Assembly: GCF_900142445.1 (NCBI RefSeq)
Contig: NZ_FRAV01000005.1
Coordinates: 124,001-188,000 of the forward strand
DNA length: 64,000 bases
Source: Chryseobacterium polytrichastri
GTDB lineage: Bacteria > Bacteroidota > Bacteroidia > Flavobacteriales > Weeksellaceae
Reading direction: 5' to 3'
Made by a program: the position numbers and the translations under genes. The notes below the pieces were generated by a model that ran no database searches, was not told the origin of the DNA, and saw only the letters and a list, made by a program, of their open reading frames with translations. Positions 37,737 to 46,182 of this stretch are shown here, in pieces. Positions within the stretch are counted from its first letter, which is position 1, and the number at the start of each line of letters is the position of its first letter.

Positions 37737-38576
37737 CTATTGGTAACGTTTGGATTCCATTATAACAATTGAAATGCTACCACTCCCTGTATTTCGGACA
37801 AATATTGAACCATTCTGATAGAAAAATACAAGATTGGGACCAGAAGGAAAGCTAAAAGTAATATCTGCCGTATAAGAAGCAATCGAATTGCTGTTATTAC
37901 TTGTTGTAGTAACAGTCATAGGATAACGGGTACCATCAGATCCACTCCCTGACATAGCATCAGAATAAGAGAAACCTGTATTGACATCAAAGTTTACAGT
38001 AGCCAAAATATTATTTCCAACCCCTAGAGTACCGAAAACTAATCCTGAGCCCACTTTAAAGGTGACCAGACCAAAACTGTCTACCGTTACAATACTAATA
38101 CCAGCAGTGCTATTAGGGGTTACATAGATTCCATCAAAATTCGATGCAGTTACGGTGTTAGAAAAAGGATCATAAGCTTTCACCACATGTCCGTTTATAT
38201 CAATATAAGCAGGAGATAAATGGTTATAATCTACTCCCGGCCTTGCAAAACCTGCACGTTGGTTTTGAGTAGAAGGAACATTATCTAGTTTCAGATTTGA
38301 ACGACCTGTCCAACCATAAAGATTCACCAATGCATCATTTGTCACATCAGGAGTAATATTATCAGGTCTTCCAACATAGCTCCTACTGTCTTCATATATG
38401 GTGATATTATTCGCATTTGAAGTCCTACTGTTCTGAATATTTAAAATTTTATTTGCGGGGGCTGCTGTTGATGAAACAACATCAAGAGTCGCCGTGGGCA
38501 TTCGTGTATTTATGCCAACCTGTGCAGATAAGCATACGCAATAAAATAAAGAAGCAACAATTATTTTTCTTTTCAT
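37737..38576 (-). CDS. Exported protein, upstream copy of a tandem pair
   Basis: A 279-residue paralogue of the next gene on the same strand, with the same length, signal peptide and VGINTRMPTATLDV motif. The 57-bp spacer between the copies resembles the sequence upstream of this gene (a poly-T stretch then AAAATTGT.TAAATTATTTTTT), so the duplicated unit included the upstream region. No function can be assigned; being tandem and slightly diverged, the pair may provide antigenic or ligand variation. Confidence 0.75.
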   Translation of the reverse strand: MKRKIIVASLFYCVCLSAQVGINTRMPTATLDVVSSTAAPANKILNIQNSRTSNANNITIYEDSRSYVGRPDNITPDVTNDALVNLYGWTGRSNLKLDNVPSTQNQRAGFARPGVDYNHLSPAYIDINGHVVKAYDPFSNTVTASNFDGIYVTPNSTAGISIVTVDSFGLVTFKVGSGLVFGTLGVGNNILATVNFDVNTGFSYSDAMSGSGSDGTRYPMTVTTTSNNSNSIASYTADITFSFPSGPNLVFFYQNGSIFVRNTGSGSISIVIMESKRYQ

Positions 38577-39098
38577 AATGTTTTTTTAAAATTGTGTAAA
38601 ATTATTTTTTTTAGGCAAAATTTAAAAATAGATTTGTGATCTTAGATAACAGCCAAGTACTTAAACCTAAATTAACCTATCCACTTATTTACATATATCT
38701 AAATAAATAATACAAACAAATTAGGAGCGTGTACTTAATAATTCAGTTTGGCTGGACTAGCTTACTTAATCCTGCAATACATATAAACATATTGAAACTA
38801 ATTTAAGGATTGTGTTTTTTATTTTTCTAGAATGAAATTGCGGATAAATATACAAAATAATACTTTATCAATAATAACACTGTAAAAAACTGATTATCAA
38901 AAAGTTAAGATTTAGTCTATTTATGTACAAAAATCTACAAAATAGTAGGTCAAATAAAAGTATTTCATTTAGGGCAGCAATATCATTATATTTTAATTTT
39001 TGGGATAAAGCCAGATGGATGGTTTTAATTTTAAAAATTGATTACAGCCCATTCCTAATTAATAGATTTTAAAAATGCTGATGTTACTTTCTTTTCAA
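38577..39098. other. AT-rich intergenic region
   Basis: The 522 bp between the tandem exported-protein genes and the HxlR regulator gene (both minus strand) must hold the promoter of the former and the transcript end of the latter. I see no hairpin with a T-run, no exact TAnnTTTG element and no convincing open frame. Confidence 0.5.
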
Positions 39099-39467
39099 TT
39101 ATTCACTTTTATATTCACCATCCATATCTTTAAAAGCCCATTCTGCCATTTGATGGATAACGGGAATTAATCCTTTACCCGCTTTACTTAATTCATAGGT
39201 AACATGAGGAGGAACTACAGGTTTTGCAATTCTGATCACTAAACCATCTGCTTCCAATTGTTTAAGATGCTGAATGAGTACTTTTTCTGTCACAGCTGGA
39301 ATCGCCCGTTTCAAAACACTGTATCTTTTATCACCGTTCGAGAGTTGGTATAAAATAATCGGTTTCCAATGCCCTCCAATCTTTTCCATTACATAGGTAA
39401 CAGGGCATTTGTCTAATGCATATTTTTTATTCTGCTGAATCGTAGAGCTTTCTTTAATGGCTGTCAT
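39099..39467 (-). CDS. HxlR family transcriptional regulator
   Basis: A 122-residue winged-helix regulator of the HxlR/DUF24 type: CPVTYVMEKIGGHWKPIILYQLSNGDKRYSVLKRAIPAVTEKVLIQHLKQLEADGLV. The conserved N-terminal cysteine (CPV, residue about 21), the redox-sensing residue in this family, is present, so electrophile or quinone sensing is plausible. It is divergent from the NAD(P)-binding protein gene, with two TACT-N8-AGTA palindromes in the shared promoter region. Confidence 0.92.
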   Translation of the reverse strand: MTAIKESSTIQQNKKYALDKCPVTYVMEKIGGHWKPIILYQLSNGDKRYSVLKRAIPAVTEKVLIQHLKQLEADGLVIRIAKPVVPPHVTYELSKAGKGLIPVIHQMAEWAFKDMDGEYKSE

Positions 39468-39473
39468 GATACA

Positions 39474-39503
39474 TACTTTAGGGTAAGTACTTGTATAAAA
39501 GTA
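39474..39503. promoter_or_regulatory. Candidate HxlR operator (two TACT-N8-AGTA palindromes)
   Basis: TACT (39474-39477) pairs with AGTA (39486-39489), and TACT (39488-39491) with AGTA (39500-39503), each with an 8-bp spacer. GTAAGTAC is also directly repeated at 39483 and 39501. Palindromes of the TACT...AGTA type are known sites for regulators of this family. The second site covers the -33 element of the plus-strand promoter. Confidence 0.55.
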
Positions 39504-39521
39504 AGTACAAATATACCTTTG
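39491..39521 (+). promoter_or_regulatory. Promoter of the NmrA-like gene
   Basis: TTG (39491-39493), a 20-bp spacer, and TACCTTTG (39514-39521) match the Bacteroidetes promoter. Transcription would begin about 39526, supporting the translation start at 39548 rather than the longer open frame beginning at 39491. Confidence 0.7.
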
Positions 39522-39547
39522 TTATCAGAAATAAAAAAATATTACTT

Positions 39548-40426
39548 ATGGAAATTATTATCACAGGTTCGTTAGGAAATGTAGCGAAACCACTAGCTCA
39601 ACAACTTATTGCAGAAGGTCATCATATCACTGTAATCAGCAGTAATGAATCTAAAAAAAGTGAAATTGAATCTTTAGGAGCAAAAGCTGCCATCGGTTCT
39701 ATTACAGATGTAGATTTCTTAGTTACCACTTTTGAAAATGCAGATGCAGCTTTCTTGATGACGCCTCCCAACATGGGTGGAGTGGATATTGTAGAAAACA
39801 CCATTAATGCAGGAAAAAATTATGCTGAAGCCATTTCGAAAACAGGCGTTAAAAAAGTAGTTATGCTCAGCAGCATCGGTGCTGAATCTCCTGTAGAAAC
39901 AGGTCCAATAAAAGGACTTCATCATATTGAAAAATTATACTCCGATCTAGAAAATACCGATGTAACTTTCTTGAGAGCAGGATATTTCTACATTAATTTC
40001 TTTAATGACATTCCTTTAATTCAAAATGCTGGAATCATTGGTGCTAATTATCCTGAAAGTGCAAGTGTTCCATTAGTTCATCCAATTGATATTGCAAAGG
40101 CTGCTGCAGAAGAATTAGTAAAAGATTCTGAAGGCAAGACTATAAAATATATTGTAAGTGATGTTCGTCCAGCCTCTGATTTTGCAAAAGTTTTCGGTAC
40201 TGCCATCGGAAAGCCAGAACTTCCTTGGGTTGAATTCAAAGATCAAGATTCTCTAAACGGAATGTTACAAGCCGGACTTCCTAAGGAAATGGCTGAATTA
40301 TATACTGAAATGGGAAGAGGCGTTAGAACAGGAATTGTTCAAAAAGATTTTCTGGAGCATGGTTCGCCTGTTGAAGGAGAAACTAAATTAGAGGAGTTTG
40401 CTAAAGAGTTTGCATTAAAATTCTAA
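39548..40426 (+). CDS. NAD(P)H-binding NmrA/SDR-like oxidoreductase
   Basis: A 292-residue atypical short-chain dehydrogenase beginning with the dinucleotide-binding strand MEIIITGSLGNVAKPLAQQL and continuing with the NmrA/YtfG layout (MLSSIGAES, FLRAGYFYINF, HPIDIAKAAAEELV). Homologues such as QOR2 reduce quinones; others are regulatory sensors. The start at 39548 is chosen because the promoter lies inside the longer frame. The divergent HxlR regulator, the usual partner of such genes, suggests induction by electrophiles. Confidence 0.87.
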   Translation: MEIIITGSLGNVAKPLAQQLIAEGHHITVISSNESKKSEIESLGAKAAIGSITDVDFLVTTFENADAAFLMTPPNMGGVDIVENTINAGKNYAEAISKTGVKKVVMLSSIGAESPVETGPIKGLHHIEKLYSDLENTDVTFLRAGYFYINFFNDIPLIQNAGIIGANYPESASVPLVHPIDIAKAAAEELVKDSEGKTIKYIVSDVRPASDFAKVFGTAIGKPELPWVEFKDQDSLNGMLQAGLPKEMAELYTEMGRGVRTGIVQKDFLEHGSPVEGETKLEEFAKEFALKF

Positions 40427-40453
40427 TGATTATTTTTCCTATGTCGTTTTATA

Positions 40454-40493
40454 AACAATTTTCGGCGAGCCTTTGGCTCGCCGAAAATTGTTA
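40454..40493. terminator. Bidirectional terminator
   Basis: A perfect 17-bp stem (ACAATTTTCGGCGAGCC and its complement) with a 3-nt loop lies between two convergent genes. Confidence 0.92.
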
Positions 40494-40530
40494 TTTATAC
40501 TAAACTTTAGTTATAATTTCAATCTAAAAA

Positions 40531-41814
40531 TTATTTTTTATCTTCCAAAGTCTCTTTCAGTACTTTAAATTTTCCATCGATGGGTTGGGTAATTTTCAAT
40601 CCTAAAATTTTAGCTACTAGAGGATAAACATTTACGTTCGAAAATTCATCAATCACAACATTGCTTTTAAATTCAGGTCCCCAAGCAAAGAAAGTCGCTT
40701 TCATTTCAGGAACAAGCCTTGGATTATATCCATGTTTTCCAACCGATGTTTTCTTCCCTTTTTCTAAAAATATCTTTGGAGCTTTTGGAATTAGAAGTAT
40801 TTGTCCGATTCTGTTGTATCGATCATCTTTACTTCCAAAATGAAGATATTTCGGCAGCTTTTTATCTAAATAAACTTCATAATCATTCGTTTTATGAGAT
40901 TCCAATTCTTTATATACTGATTTTACTTCGGAAGGATTCTTCACTACCACTCTCAATAAGGTTTGAGAATTATAATAATCAAATCTGTTTTTATCTAAAA
41001 GCAACGCAGGAATTTCAAGTGGTGTTCCTCCATCCACTTTAATCATTCCATGATCTGAAACAAAGACGAAGTTGACGTTTTTCAAACCTAAATCATTAAC
41101 CTTTTGAACCAATTCTCCAATTGCTTTATCAATTAAATGAACAGCATCTTCCGTTTCTTTAGCTTCTGGGCCAAAGTGATGTCCGCTTCCATCCACTTCA
41201 GGAAAGTATAATGAAATAAAGTGTGGTCTTTTATCCATTGGTAATTTTAACCAGTTAATCACTTTATCCACTTTTTCAGAAGGCGTAAATTTTTCGTGGT
41301 AAGGATAATAATAAGTCGGTCTTTTTCCGCCTGCATCAGTTGCAGACCCAACCCACATTAAAGAAGCTGAAATCATTCCTTGTTTTTCAGCCAATCCCCA
41401 AAGCGGTGTACCGCCGTACCAACTTCCGTCTTCTGCATTTTTCTTATCGCTCATGGCATACGTCTCCTTTCTTTTATAATCGTAAAAAAAGTTATCGATC
41501 AAACCATGATGAGCAGGATATAATCCAGTAATCAAACTCCAGTGATTGGGAAAAGTAATGCTCGGATAACTCGGGATCATTGCTTTTGCCTGAACGCCTT
41601 CATTTGAATATTTCAAAAGATTTTCAGCATTATACTTTTTAGCATAATCATATCGAAAACCATCTGTAGAGATCATAATCACATAAGGTTTTGTTTGCGC
41701 CTCCACCGTATTATACCGATTAGGAATAACTATCTGAGCAGTATCAACAGGCGCTTTTTGAGCAACAACCGCTAATGACATCAAAAGCATTAAAAAATGT
41801 AATCCACGCTTCAT
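40531..41814 (-). CDS. Exported nucleotide pyrophosphatase/phosphodiesterase (NPP type)
   Basis: A 427-residue alkaline-phosphatase-superfamily enzyme with a signal peptide (MKRGLHFLMLLMSLAVVAQ). It has the NPP features: metal-binding STDGFRYDY (D51), nucleophile Thr in YPSITFPNHWSLITG (T87, with N90), the Glu/Asp-His site 'FPEVDGSGHHFGP', and late SDHGM and GKHGYNP. The family cleaves nucleotide or lysophospholipid phosphodiesters in the periplasm or outside. Start at 41814: a TACCTTTG -7 element (41837-41830) lies just upstream and inside the longer frame, which could begin at 41856. Confidence 0.9.
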   Translation of the reverse strand: MKRGLHFLMLLMSLAVVAQKAPVDTAQIVIPNRYNTVEAQTKPYVIMISTDGFRYDYAKKYNAENLLKYSNEGVQAKAMIPSYPSITFPNHWSLITGLYPAHHGLIDNFFYDYKRKETYAMSDKKNAEDGSWYGGTPLWGLAEKQGMISASLMWVGSATDAGGKRPTYYYPYHEKFTPSEKVDKVINWLKLPMDKRPHFISLYFPEVDGSGHHFGPEAKETEDAVHLIDKAIGELVQKVNDLGLKNVNFVFVSDHGMIKVDGGTPLEIPALLLDKNRFDYYNSQTLLRVVVKNPSEVKSVYKELESHKTNDYEVYLDKKLPKYLHFGSKDDRYNRIGQILLIPKAPKIFLEKGKKTSVGKHGYNPRLVPEMKATFFAWGPEFKSNVVIDEFSNVNVYPLVAKILGLKITQPIDGKFKVLKETLEDKK

Positions 41815-41829
41815 TATAAAAATTTTCAG

Positions 41830-41856
41830 CAAAGGTACTCTCCATACATTACACAA
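41830..41856 (-). promoter_or_regulatory. Promoter of the NPP-type phosphodiesterase gene
   Basis: Reading the minus strand, TTG (41856-41854), a 16-bp spacer and TACCTTTG (41837-41830). The -7 element is perfect; the spacing is slightly short. It gives a leader of about 10 nt to the ATG at 41814. Confidence 0.55.
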
Positions 41857-42014
41857 AAAAGTTTCTAAAGTTAAAAAAACATTAAAAGCATTTTTTAAAT
41901 TAGTGCGAAAGAATCACTTTTACCGAATACTTTAAAAAGATGAATTTCCTACTTGGTTTTATCATCTATTATCAATAAGATTAATCTATCTGAAAATATA
42001 ATGTTTTAATTTCC

Positions 42015-42050
42015 ATAAAAAAAGCCACTGAATAGTGGCTTTTTAGATCA
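42015..42050 (-). terminator. Terminator after redox cluster A
   Basis: The stem AAAAAGCCACT / AGTGGCTTTTT around a GAAT loop lies 15 bp beyond the stop codon of the YceI gene, with a T-run on the minus strand. Confidence 0.88.
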
Positions 42051-42064
42051 ATCTGTATGTTTTA

Positions 42065-42607
42065 TTATTGCTTTGTCAAAATATAATCATATTTTATTTT
42101 TACATTTTCTGCCACTTTTTTAGTAACCATTTTAGGAACTGTAACTTTATAATCTACCGGCTTAACTGAAAAAGCTCCCTGCATAAGTATTTTACCATCT
42201 TTGGTATATATATTTGCAATAGATGAGACTTCTTTATTTACACCATGAAAATTTAATATCCCATTTACTGTATATTTTTGAGGTGTTGCTGAAAGTTTAT
42301 TCTTATCAAAGTTTTGAATTTTTCCTTTAAAACTTGTCTTTGGATATTTTTCAGATTCAGCATAACTTTCATTAAAATGCTCCTCCATTAATTTTACTTT
42401 AAACTTAAAGTTTTTCACAACAGATAATGTTGCTAATTCTCCAGTATCAGTATTTAACACAGCAACATTTGTTTTATCTAAAGCATATACATCTTCAAAA
42501 AGTGGTACAGACGCTTCAAAACTCACTTTTCCTTCTTTTGAAAGATATTTTTGGGCAAAAGTTAGATTTACCATAAATATCAATGTCGCTATAATAATTT
42601 TTTTCAT
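42065..42607 (-). CDS. YceI family periplasmic protein (cluster A)
   Basis: A 180-residue exported protein; the ATG at 42607 gives a clean signal peptide (cleavage near LTFAQ), whereas the longer open frame overlaps the preceding gene. The YceI lipocalin-like barrel is recognisable from GKVSFEASVPLFEDVYALDKTNVAVLN, FKVKLMEEHFNESYAESEKYPKTSFKG and the C-terminal VPKMVTKKVAENVKIKYDYILTK. YceI proteins bind isoprenoid lipids such as quinones in a hydrophobic tunnel. It is the last gene of the three-gene cluster A and a clear paralogue of the YceI gene in cluster B. Confidence 0.9.
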   Translation of the reverse strand: MKKIIIATLIFMVNLTFAQKYLSKEGKVSFEASVPLFEDVYALDKTNVAVLNTDTGELATLSVVKNFKFKVKLMEEHFNESYAESEKYPKTSFKGKIQNFDKNKLSATPQKYTVNGILNFHGVNKEVSSIANIYTKDGKILMQGAFSVKPVDYKVTVPKMVTKKVAENVKIKYDYILTKQ

Positions 42608-42627
42608 ACATTTTATTATTAATATAA

Positions 42628-42978
42628 TTAATTTTCTAAAAGACCATCTGATTTCCATTGAATAAATGTATTGATTTGGCTAGGAGATAAAGCCCCTCCC
42701 GGAGGCATTCTTCCAGGCGCACCATTTGGCCTTTGTATTCTATCAATAATATTATCAATATGTTCTTTTACTTGATTGTAATTGGTAAAAGGGCGGAAAG
42801 CTGCAGGACCACCTGGAGAATGGCACCCAAGGCATCTCTCCTTAATAATAGGTTCCACTTCTACCGTGTATTTTACTATATCATTAATTGGTGTTGTATC
42901 AGATATTTGTTCAAAAGTTCTACTATCACATGATATTAAGAACACAGAAAACAATACAATATTTATTACTTTTTTCAT
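42628..42978 (-). CDS. Cytochrome c-type lipoprotein (cluster A)
   Basis: A 116-residue lipoprotein. The signal peptide ends at a lipobox (FLISC, C17). A mono-haem site CLGCH (C49, C52, H53) is followed by SPGGP, and GRMPPG supplies M91 as probable distal haem ligand. The C-terminal helix SPSQINTFIQWKSDG is typical of class I cytochrome c folds. Start at 42978 leaves a 1-nt gap to the preceding DUF5777 gene, an arrangement conserved in cluster B. It probably shuttles electrons at the envelope. Confidence 0.9.
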   Translation of the reverse strand: MKKVINIVLFSVFLISCDSRTFEQISDTTPINDIVKYTVEVEPIIKERCLGCHSPGGPAAFRPFTNYNQVKEHIDNIIDRIQRPNGAPGRMPPGGALSPSQINTFIQWKSDGLLEN

Positions 42979-42979
42979 A

Positions 42980-43828
42980 TTAAAAAACTCTATAAAGATT
43001 AAACCCAAAATAAATATTCCCTTTCCCCCAATTTCCAACTACATTTGTTAAATAGCCAATATCAGAATTAAGACGAGAATTACTAAAAACAAGTTGGAAA
43101 ATATGCCCGCCAGTTTCAACGTCCATACCTAATGACAGTGGATTTTTATAAAAACTATGATTATCATAATTTACAAAATACTCCGCATTTACAGATACTC
43201 TTTTTGAAATCTTATAGCGACCACCCAAACCTGTTAAAAATTGATTTTTTCCTTCTATAGTTGGTTCATATAAGTTCTTATGAACATAGGAAGGTGTTAA
43301 CTGCACTGAAAATTGATCACTTACTCTTCTCGATATTAATACTTGAGAGAGGTAGGAAAGTCTATCACTAAATCTAAGATTAGGGTAAGTATCTTTACTA
43401 AATTGTGTATTAGCTGCTATAACATTATAGCCAACAACATCTACAGGAAAGTGATCACTTTGTTGGAGAAGTCTGTATTTAGCACCCAACTCAAATGTTT
43501 TCATATTGGTTTCTCTAGATAGGCTTACAGAAATACCATCGGTAACACCATAAATGGCTCCCAATTTAGTTGAAGCAGCATCTAAACCAAAGAAATCTTT
43601 AAACCCCGTACTTACATCACCAAATCGATGGGCAATAACAATGTACCATTCATTTTTTGAAACAAGTTTAGTAGATTGCCCCGTTACGATCTGTAAGGCT
43701 TTAAATGCAGGAGGCGAAATCTCTACACTCTTCTTACTTTGTACTGTATCAATTTCTTTCAATAGGTCTTCTTGACCGAACGACCAACTTGAAAAAAACA
43801 ATATTGTATAAAAGTACTTTTTTTTCAT
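42980..43828 (-). CDS. DUF5777 family beta-barrel protein (cluster A)
   Basis: A 282-residue exported protein (start at 43828, or at 43834 two codons earlier; signal peptide ending SWSFGQ). It has the DUF5777 sequence: PPAFKALQIVTGQSTKLVSKNEWY, VIAHRFGDVSTGFKDFFGLD, VSLSRETNMKTFELGAKY, and a barrel-type C-terminus ending GFNLYRVF. It is predicted to sit in the outer membrane. It is strongly similar to the DUF5777 protein of cluster B. The function of the family is unknown; the constant neighbours are a cytochrome c and a YceI protein. Confidence 0.88.
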   Translation of the reverse strand: MKKKYFYTILFFSSWSFGQEDLLKEIDTVQSKKSVEISPPAFKALQIVTGQSTKLVSKNEWYIVIAHRFGDVSTGFKDFFGLDAASTKLGAIYGVTDGISVSLSRETNMKTFELGAKYRLLQQSDHFPVDVVGYNVIAANTQFSKDTYPNLRFSDRLSYLSQVLISRRVSDQFSVQLTPSYVHKNLYEPTIEGKNQFLTGLGGRYKISKRVSVNAEYFVNYDNHSFYKNPLSLGMDVETGGHIFQLVFSNSRLNSDIGYLTNVVGNWGKGNIYFGFNLYRVF

Positions 43829-44339
43829 TATCATTTTTTGTTTTAAGTTTAAAACAATGATATTAAAAAAAATTATTTGAGAAAACACACTTAGTGTATA
43901 TGCTTGATTTTAAGAATAAAAAAAAACAATACTCAATAACAAAATACTATGAAATAATTTTACTAAAGAAAAAAATCATCAATAGAAGATAAAAATTACA
44001 GAGCATAAATAAATGCAAACTTAATATTTTACGCTTAATGGAAATAATTAATGAATATTATAGTAAAAATAATATCCATTAATTATTTATAAAAAAATAG
44101 AGCAATATTAGGTGTAACCATTGAAATTTAACCATAAAAAACACATAAACAATTATTAACAATAAAAAGTCACAATATTAATCTCTTATTTGTAACTATT
44201 CATAAGAAAATACACATTCCCTTATTGAAAACATTTTTCTTAAAAAGACAATATTAGAACATTCTCTTTTTAAATTATTATAAATGAAAAATCCCCAAAA
44301 GATTTAACTTTTAGGGATAAAAATAATATATTATTAAAA
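43829..44339. other. AT-rich region between the two redox clusters
   Basis: The 511 bp hold the start of cluster A and, at 44287-44322, the terminator of cluster B. A near-consensus -7 element TATCATTG lies at 43862-43855 (minus strand). A degenerate GTGT-N6-TCAA sequence (43890-43877, minus strand) matches only 6 of 8 bases of a Crp box. No open frame is convincing. Confidence 0.5.
44287..44322 (-). terminator. Terminator of redox cluster B
   Basis: The stem ATCCCCAAAAG / CTTTTAGGGAT (one mismatch) is followed by TTTTTCATTT on the minus strand, 17 bp after the stop of the DOMON gene. Confidence 0.75.
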
Positions 44340-45098
44340 TTATTCTTTAATTAATTTCTGGTAAGATACACTTCCATCTTTTAATTTAACTTCAAAATAA
44401 TAGCTTCCGGATTGTAGATCAGAAACACTGATATTTTCTCCGTTCACCTGAACCGATTTTACCTTCCTTCCTGTTGCTTCATAAATATCAATAGATTTTA
44501 TTTTATCTGCATTTTTGAAATTCACAGTTTCTTTTGCAGGATTCGGATAAAGAACAACTTTTTTACTTTCAGCTAACAGATCATTAGTTCCTAATGTTCC
44601 CGTCATACTTAGCGTGGTATATCCTCTATTTCCACCACCGTGATAGCCACTTGACAAAGCAGTTCCAGGCCCTTTAGCAAAAAAGATATTTACACTTCCC
44701 GCAGCGTTTGCAATGGCCGTATCTCCCGCTCCTCCTGATAATGATCTTGTAGCAACTACTGTTCTTATTCCTCCAGCAGTTGTATTTGAAGTTTGAGTCC
44801 AGTCTTGGGAGGCATCTGCTGTAGGTGTTACCCCAATTCCACCAAAAGTATAATCCCTATTTGCAGAGGCATTGTAAATAAATCCATCTGCTCCGTTTGA
44901 CATTCCTGAGCCTACATTTCCGAAGCCGATTCCTAAATAAGAAGTATCAGCACCCGTAAGTGTTATTGTTGCTAAGGTTGAAGAAGTATCCAACTTTACC
45001 GTCATACCAGTTGACCCCAAGCTTACCGTACCAGAGGAAAACTGTGCTCCTACAGTGCTTGCAAGAGCTAAACTTAATGTGAGTAAAACTTTTTTCAT
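44340..45098 (-). CDS. T9SS-secreted DOMON-domain protein, probable b-type cytochrome
   Basis: A 252-residue protein: signal peptide (cleavage near TVGAQ), a DOMON-like domain (about 20-175) and a T9SS type A sorting domain (VVLYPNPAKETVNF ... YQKLIKE). The DOMON features are the strand 'TSYLGIGFG', M66 in SGMSNGADGF, 'DYTFGGIGV', the ATRSL and VNIFFAKG strands, and H153 in GYHGGGNRGY. In cytochrome-type DOMON domains a Met and a His in these positions bind haem b; that assignment is inferred here. The gene is last in cluster B, 3 bp after the ankyrin gene. Confidence 0.75.
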   Translation of the reverse strand: MKKVLLTLSLALASTVGAQFSSGTVSLGSTGMTVKLDTSSTLATITLTGADTSYLGIGFGNVGSGMSNGADGFIYNASANRDYTFGGIGVTPTADASQDWTQTSNTTAGGIRTVVATRSLSGGAGDTAIANAAGSVNIFFAKGPGTALSSGYHGGGNRGYTTLSMTGTLGTNDLLAESKKVVLYPNPAKETVNFKNADKIKSIDIYEATGRKVKSVQVNGENISVSDLQSGSYYFEVKLKDGSVSYQKLIKE

Positions 45099-45101
45099 AT
45101 A

Positions 45102-45629
45102 TTAATTTTTTAAGAGATTAATAATTTCTTTATTGTTTGTTTGTAAGGCATATTCAAAAGGAGTCATTCCCATTGAATCTTTTTTTAGTTTATCGGCTTT
45201 ATATTTTACCAATAATTCTATTAATTCTTTATTCCCAAATTTTACAGCCCAGAAAAGAGGTGTAGATCCTGTAGCATCTGCAATATTAGGATCTGCATTT
45301 TTGCTTAATAAATACATCACCAAATCTTTATTATACTTTACCGAAAGTCCGGCCAATGCAGTTCCTTCCTGGCTTTTATAATTAAGATCTTTTACATGAT
45401 CCATTAAAAACTTAGCAACCTCTGTGTTTCCTCTGTAGCAAGCTAAAATAAGAGGAGAAAAACCACTTTCGTTGGTTTCATTGATGCTGTTTGGATCTTT
45501 CTTCATCAATTCTTTAACCTCAGCCACACTCCCATTTCTCGCAATATCAAAAATAGATTTTGTTTTTTCCTGAGCAATCGCAAGTGAGAATCCCAGAAAA
45601 ACACTTAGTATTAAGATTAATTTTTTCAT
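45102..45629 (-). CDS. Exported ankyrin-repeat protein
   Basis: A 175-residue protein with a signal peptide (cleavage near SLAIAQ) and four to five ankyrin repeats: 'IARNGSVAEVKELMKKDPNSINETNESGFSPLILACYRGN', and later units ending in TPLFWAVKFGNKELIELLVKY and TPFEYALQTNNKEIINLLKN. Exported ankyrin proteins next to redox enzymes are known, for instance AnkB beside catalase KatB in Pseudomonas, where it protects the enzyme. The start codon overlaps the YceI stop (TAATG), showing translational coupling. No counterpart exists in cluster A. Confidence 0.9.
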   Translation of the reverse strand: MKKLILILSVFLGFSLAIAQEKTKSIFDIARNGSVAEVKELMKKDPNSINETNESGFSPLILACYRGNTEVAKFLMDHVKDLNYKSQEGTALAGLSVKYNKDLVMYLLSKNADPNIADATGSTPLFWAVKFGNKELIELLVKYKADKLKKDSMGMTPFEYALQTNNKEIINLLKN

Positions 45630-46171
45630 TATTTTGAAAGAATATAATCATACTTGACGTTCACATTTTCTGCCACTTTTTTAGATACCATTTTAGGAAT
45701 GGTTACATTATAATCTGCAGGTCTGGCAACAAAACCTCCTTGCATATAAATCTTCCCATCCTTGGCATATATTGTTGCAGAGGATGTAACCGCCTTGTCT
45801 ACCCCATGAAAATTAAGTTTCCCTTGTAGCGTATATTTTTGTGGTGATGCAGTAAGCTTCGCTTTATCAAAATTGGCAAGCTTTCCTGTAAAAGTTGCTT
45901 TAGGATATTTTGCTGATTCCGCATAATTTTCATTGAAATGCTCTTCCATTAGTTTCACGGTAAATCTATAATTCTTCACCATAGAAACAGAAGCTATTTC
46001 ACCAGTATCAGCATTTAGAATAACCAAATTATTACTATCCTTGGCACTGATATCTTCAAATAACAGAACTGATGCTTCAAAGCTTACCTGTCCTGTTTTA
46101 GAACTATATTTCTGAGCCAATGCAAGATTACCACATAGTAACGATGCAACAATTAATACTACATTTTTCAT
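45629..46171 (-). CDS. YceI family periplasmic protein (cluster B)
   Basis: A 180-residue exported lipocalin-like YceI protein (signal peptide ending NLALAQ), paralogous along its whole length to the cluster A protein: GQVSFEASVLLFEDISAKDSNNLVILN, MEEHFNENYAESAKYPKATFTGK, VPKMV/IPKMVSKKVAENVNVKYDYILSK. Expected to bind an isoprenoid quinone or similar lipid in the periplasm. It lies 11 bp after the cytochrome gene and overlaps the ankyrin gene by 1 nt. Confidence 0.9.
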   Translation of the reverse strand: MKNVVLIVASLLCGNLALAQKYSSKTGQVSFEASVLLFEDISAKDSNNLVILNADTGEIASVSMVKNYRFTVKLMEEHFNENYAESAKYPKATFTGKLANFDKAKLTASPQKYTLQGKLNFHGVDKAVTSSATIYAKDGKIYMQGGFVARPADYNVTIPKMVSKKVAENVNVKYDYILSK

Positions 46172-46182
46172 TTTTCTCTTTT

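Noticed and set aside
43877..43890. Possible second Crp/Fnr box upstream of cluster A (GTGT-N6-TCAA)
   Set aside because: It matches only 6 of 8 consensus bases and its spacing to the nearest -7-like element differs by about 9 bp from that in cluster B.
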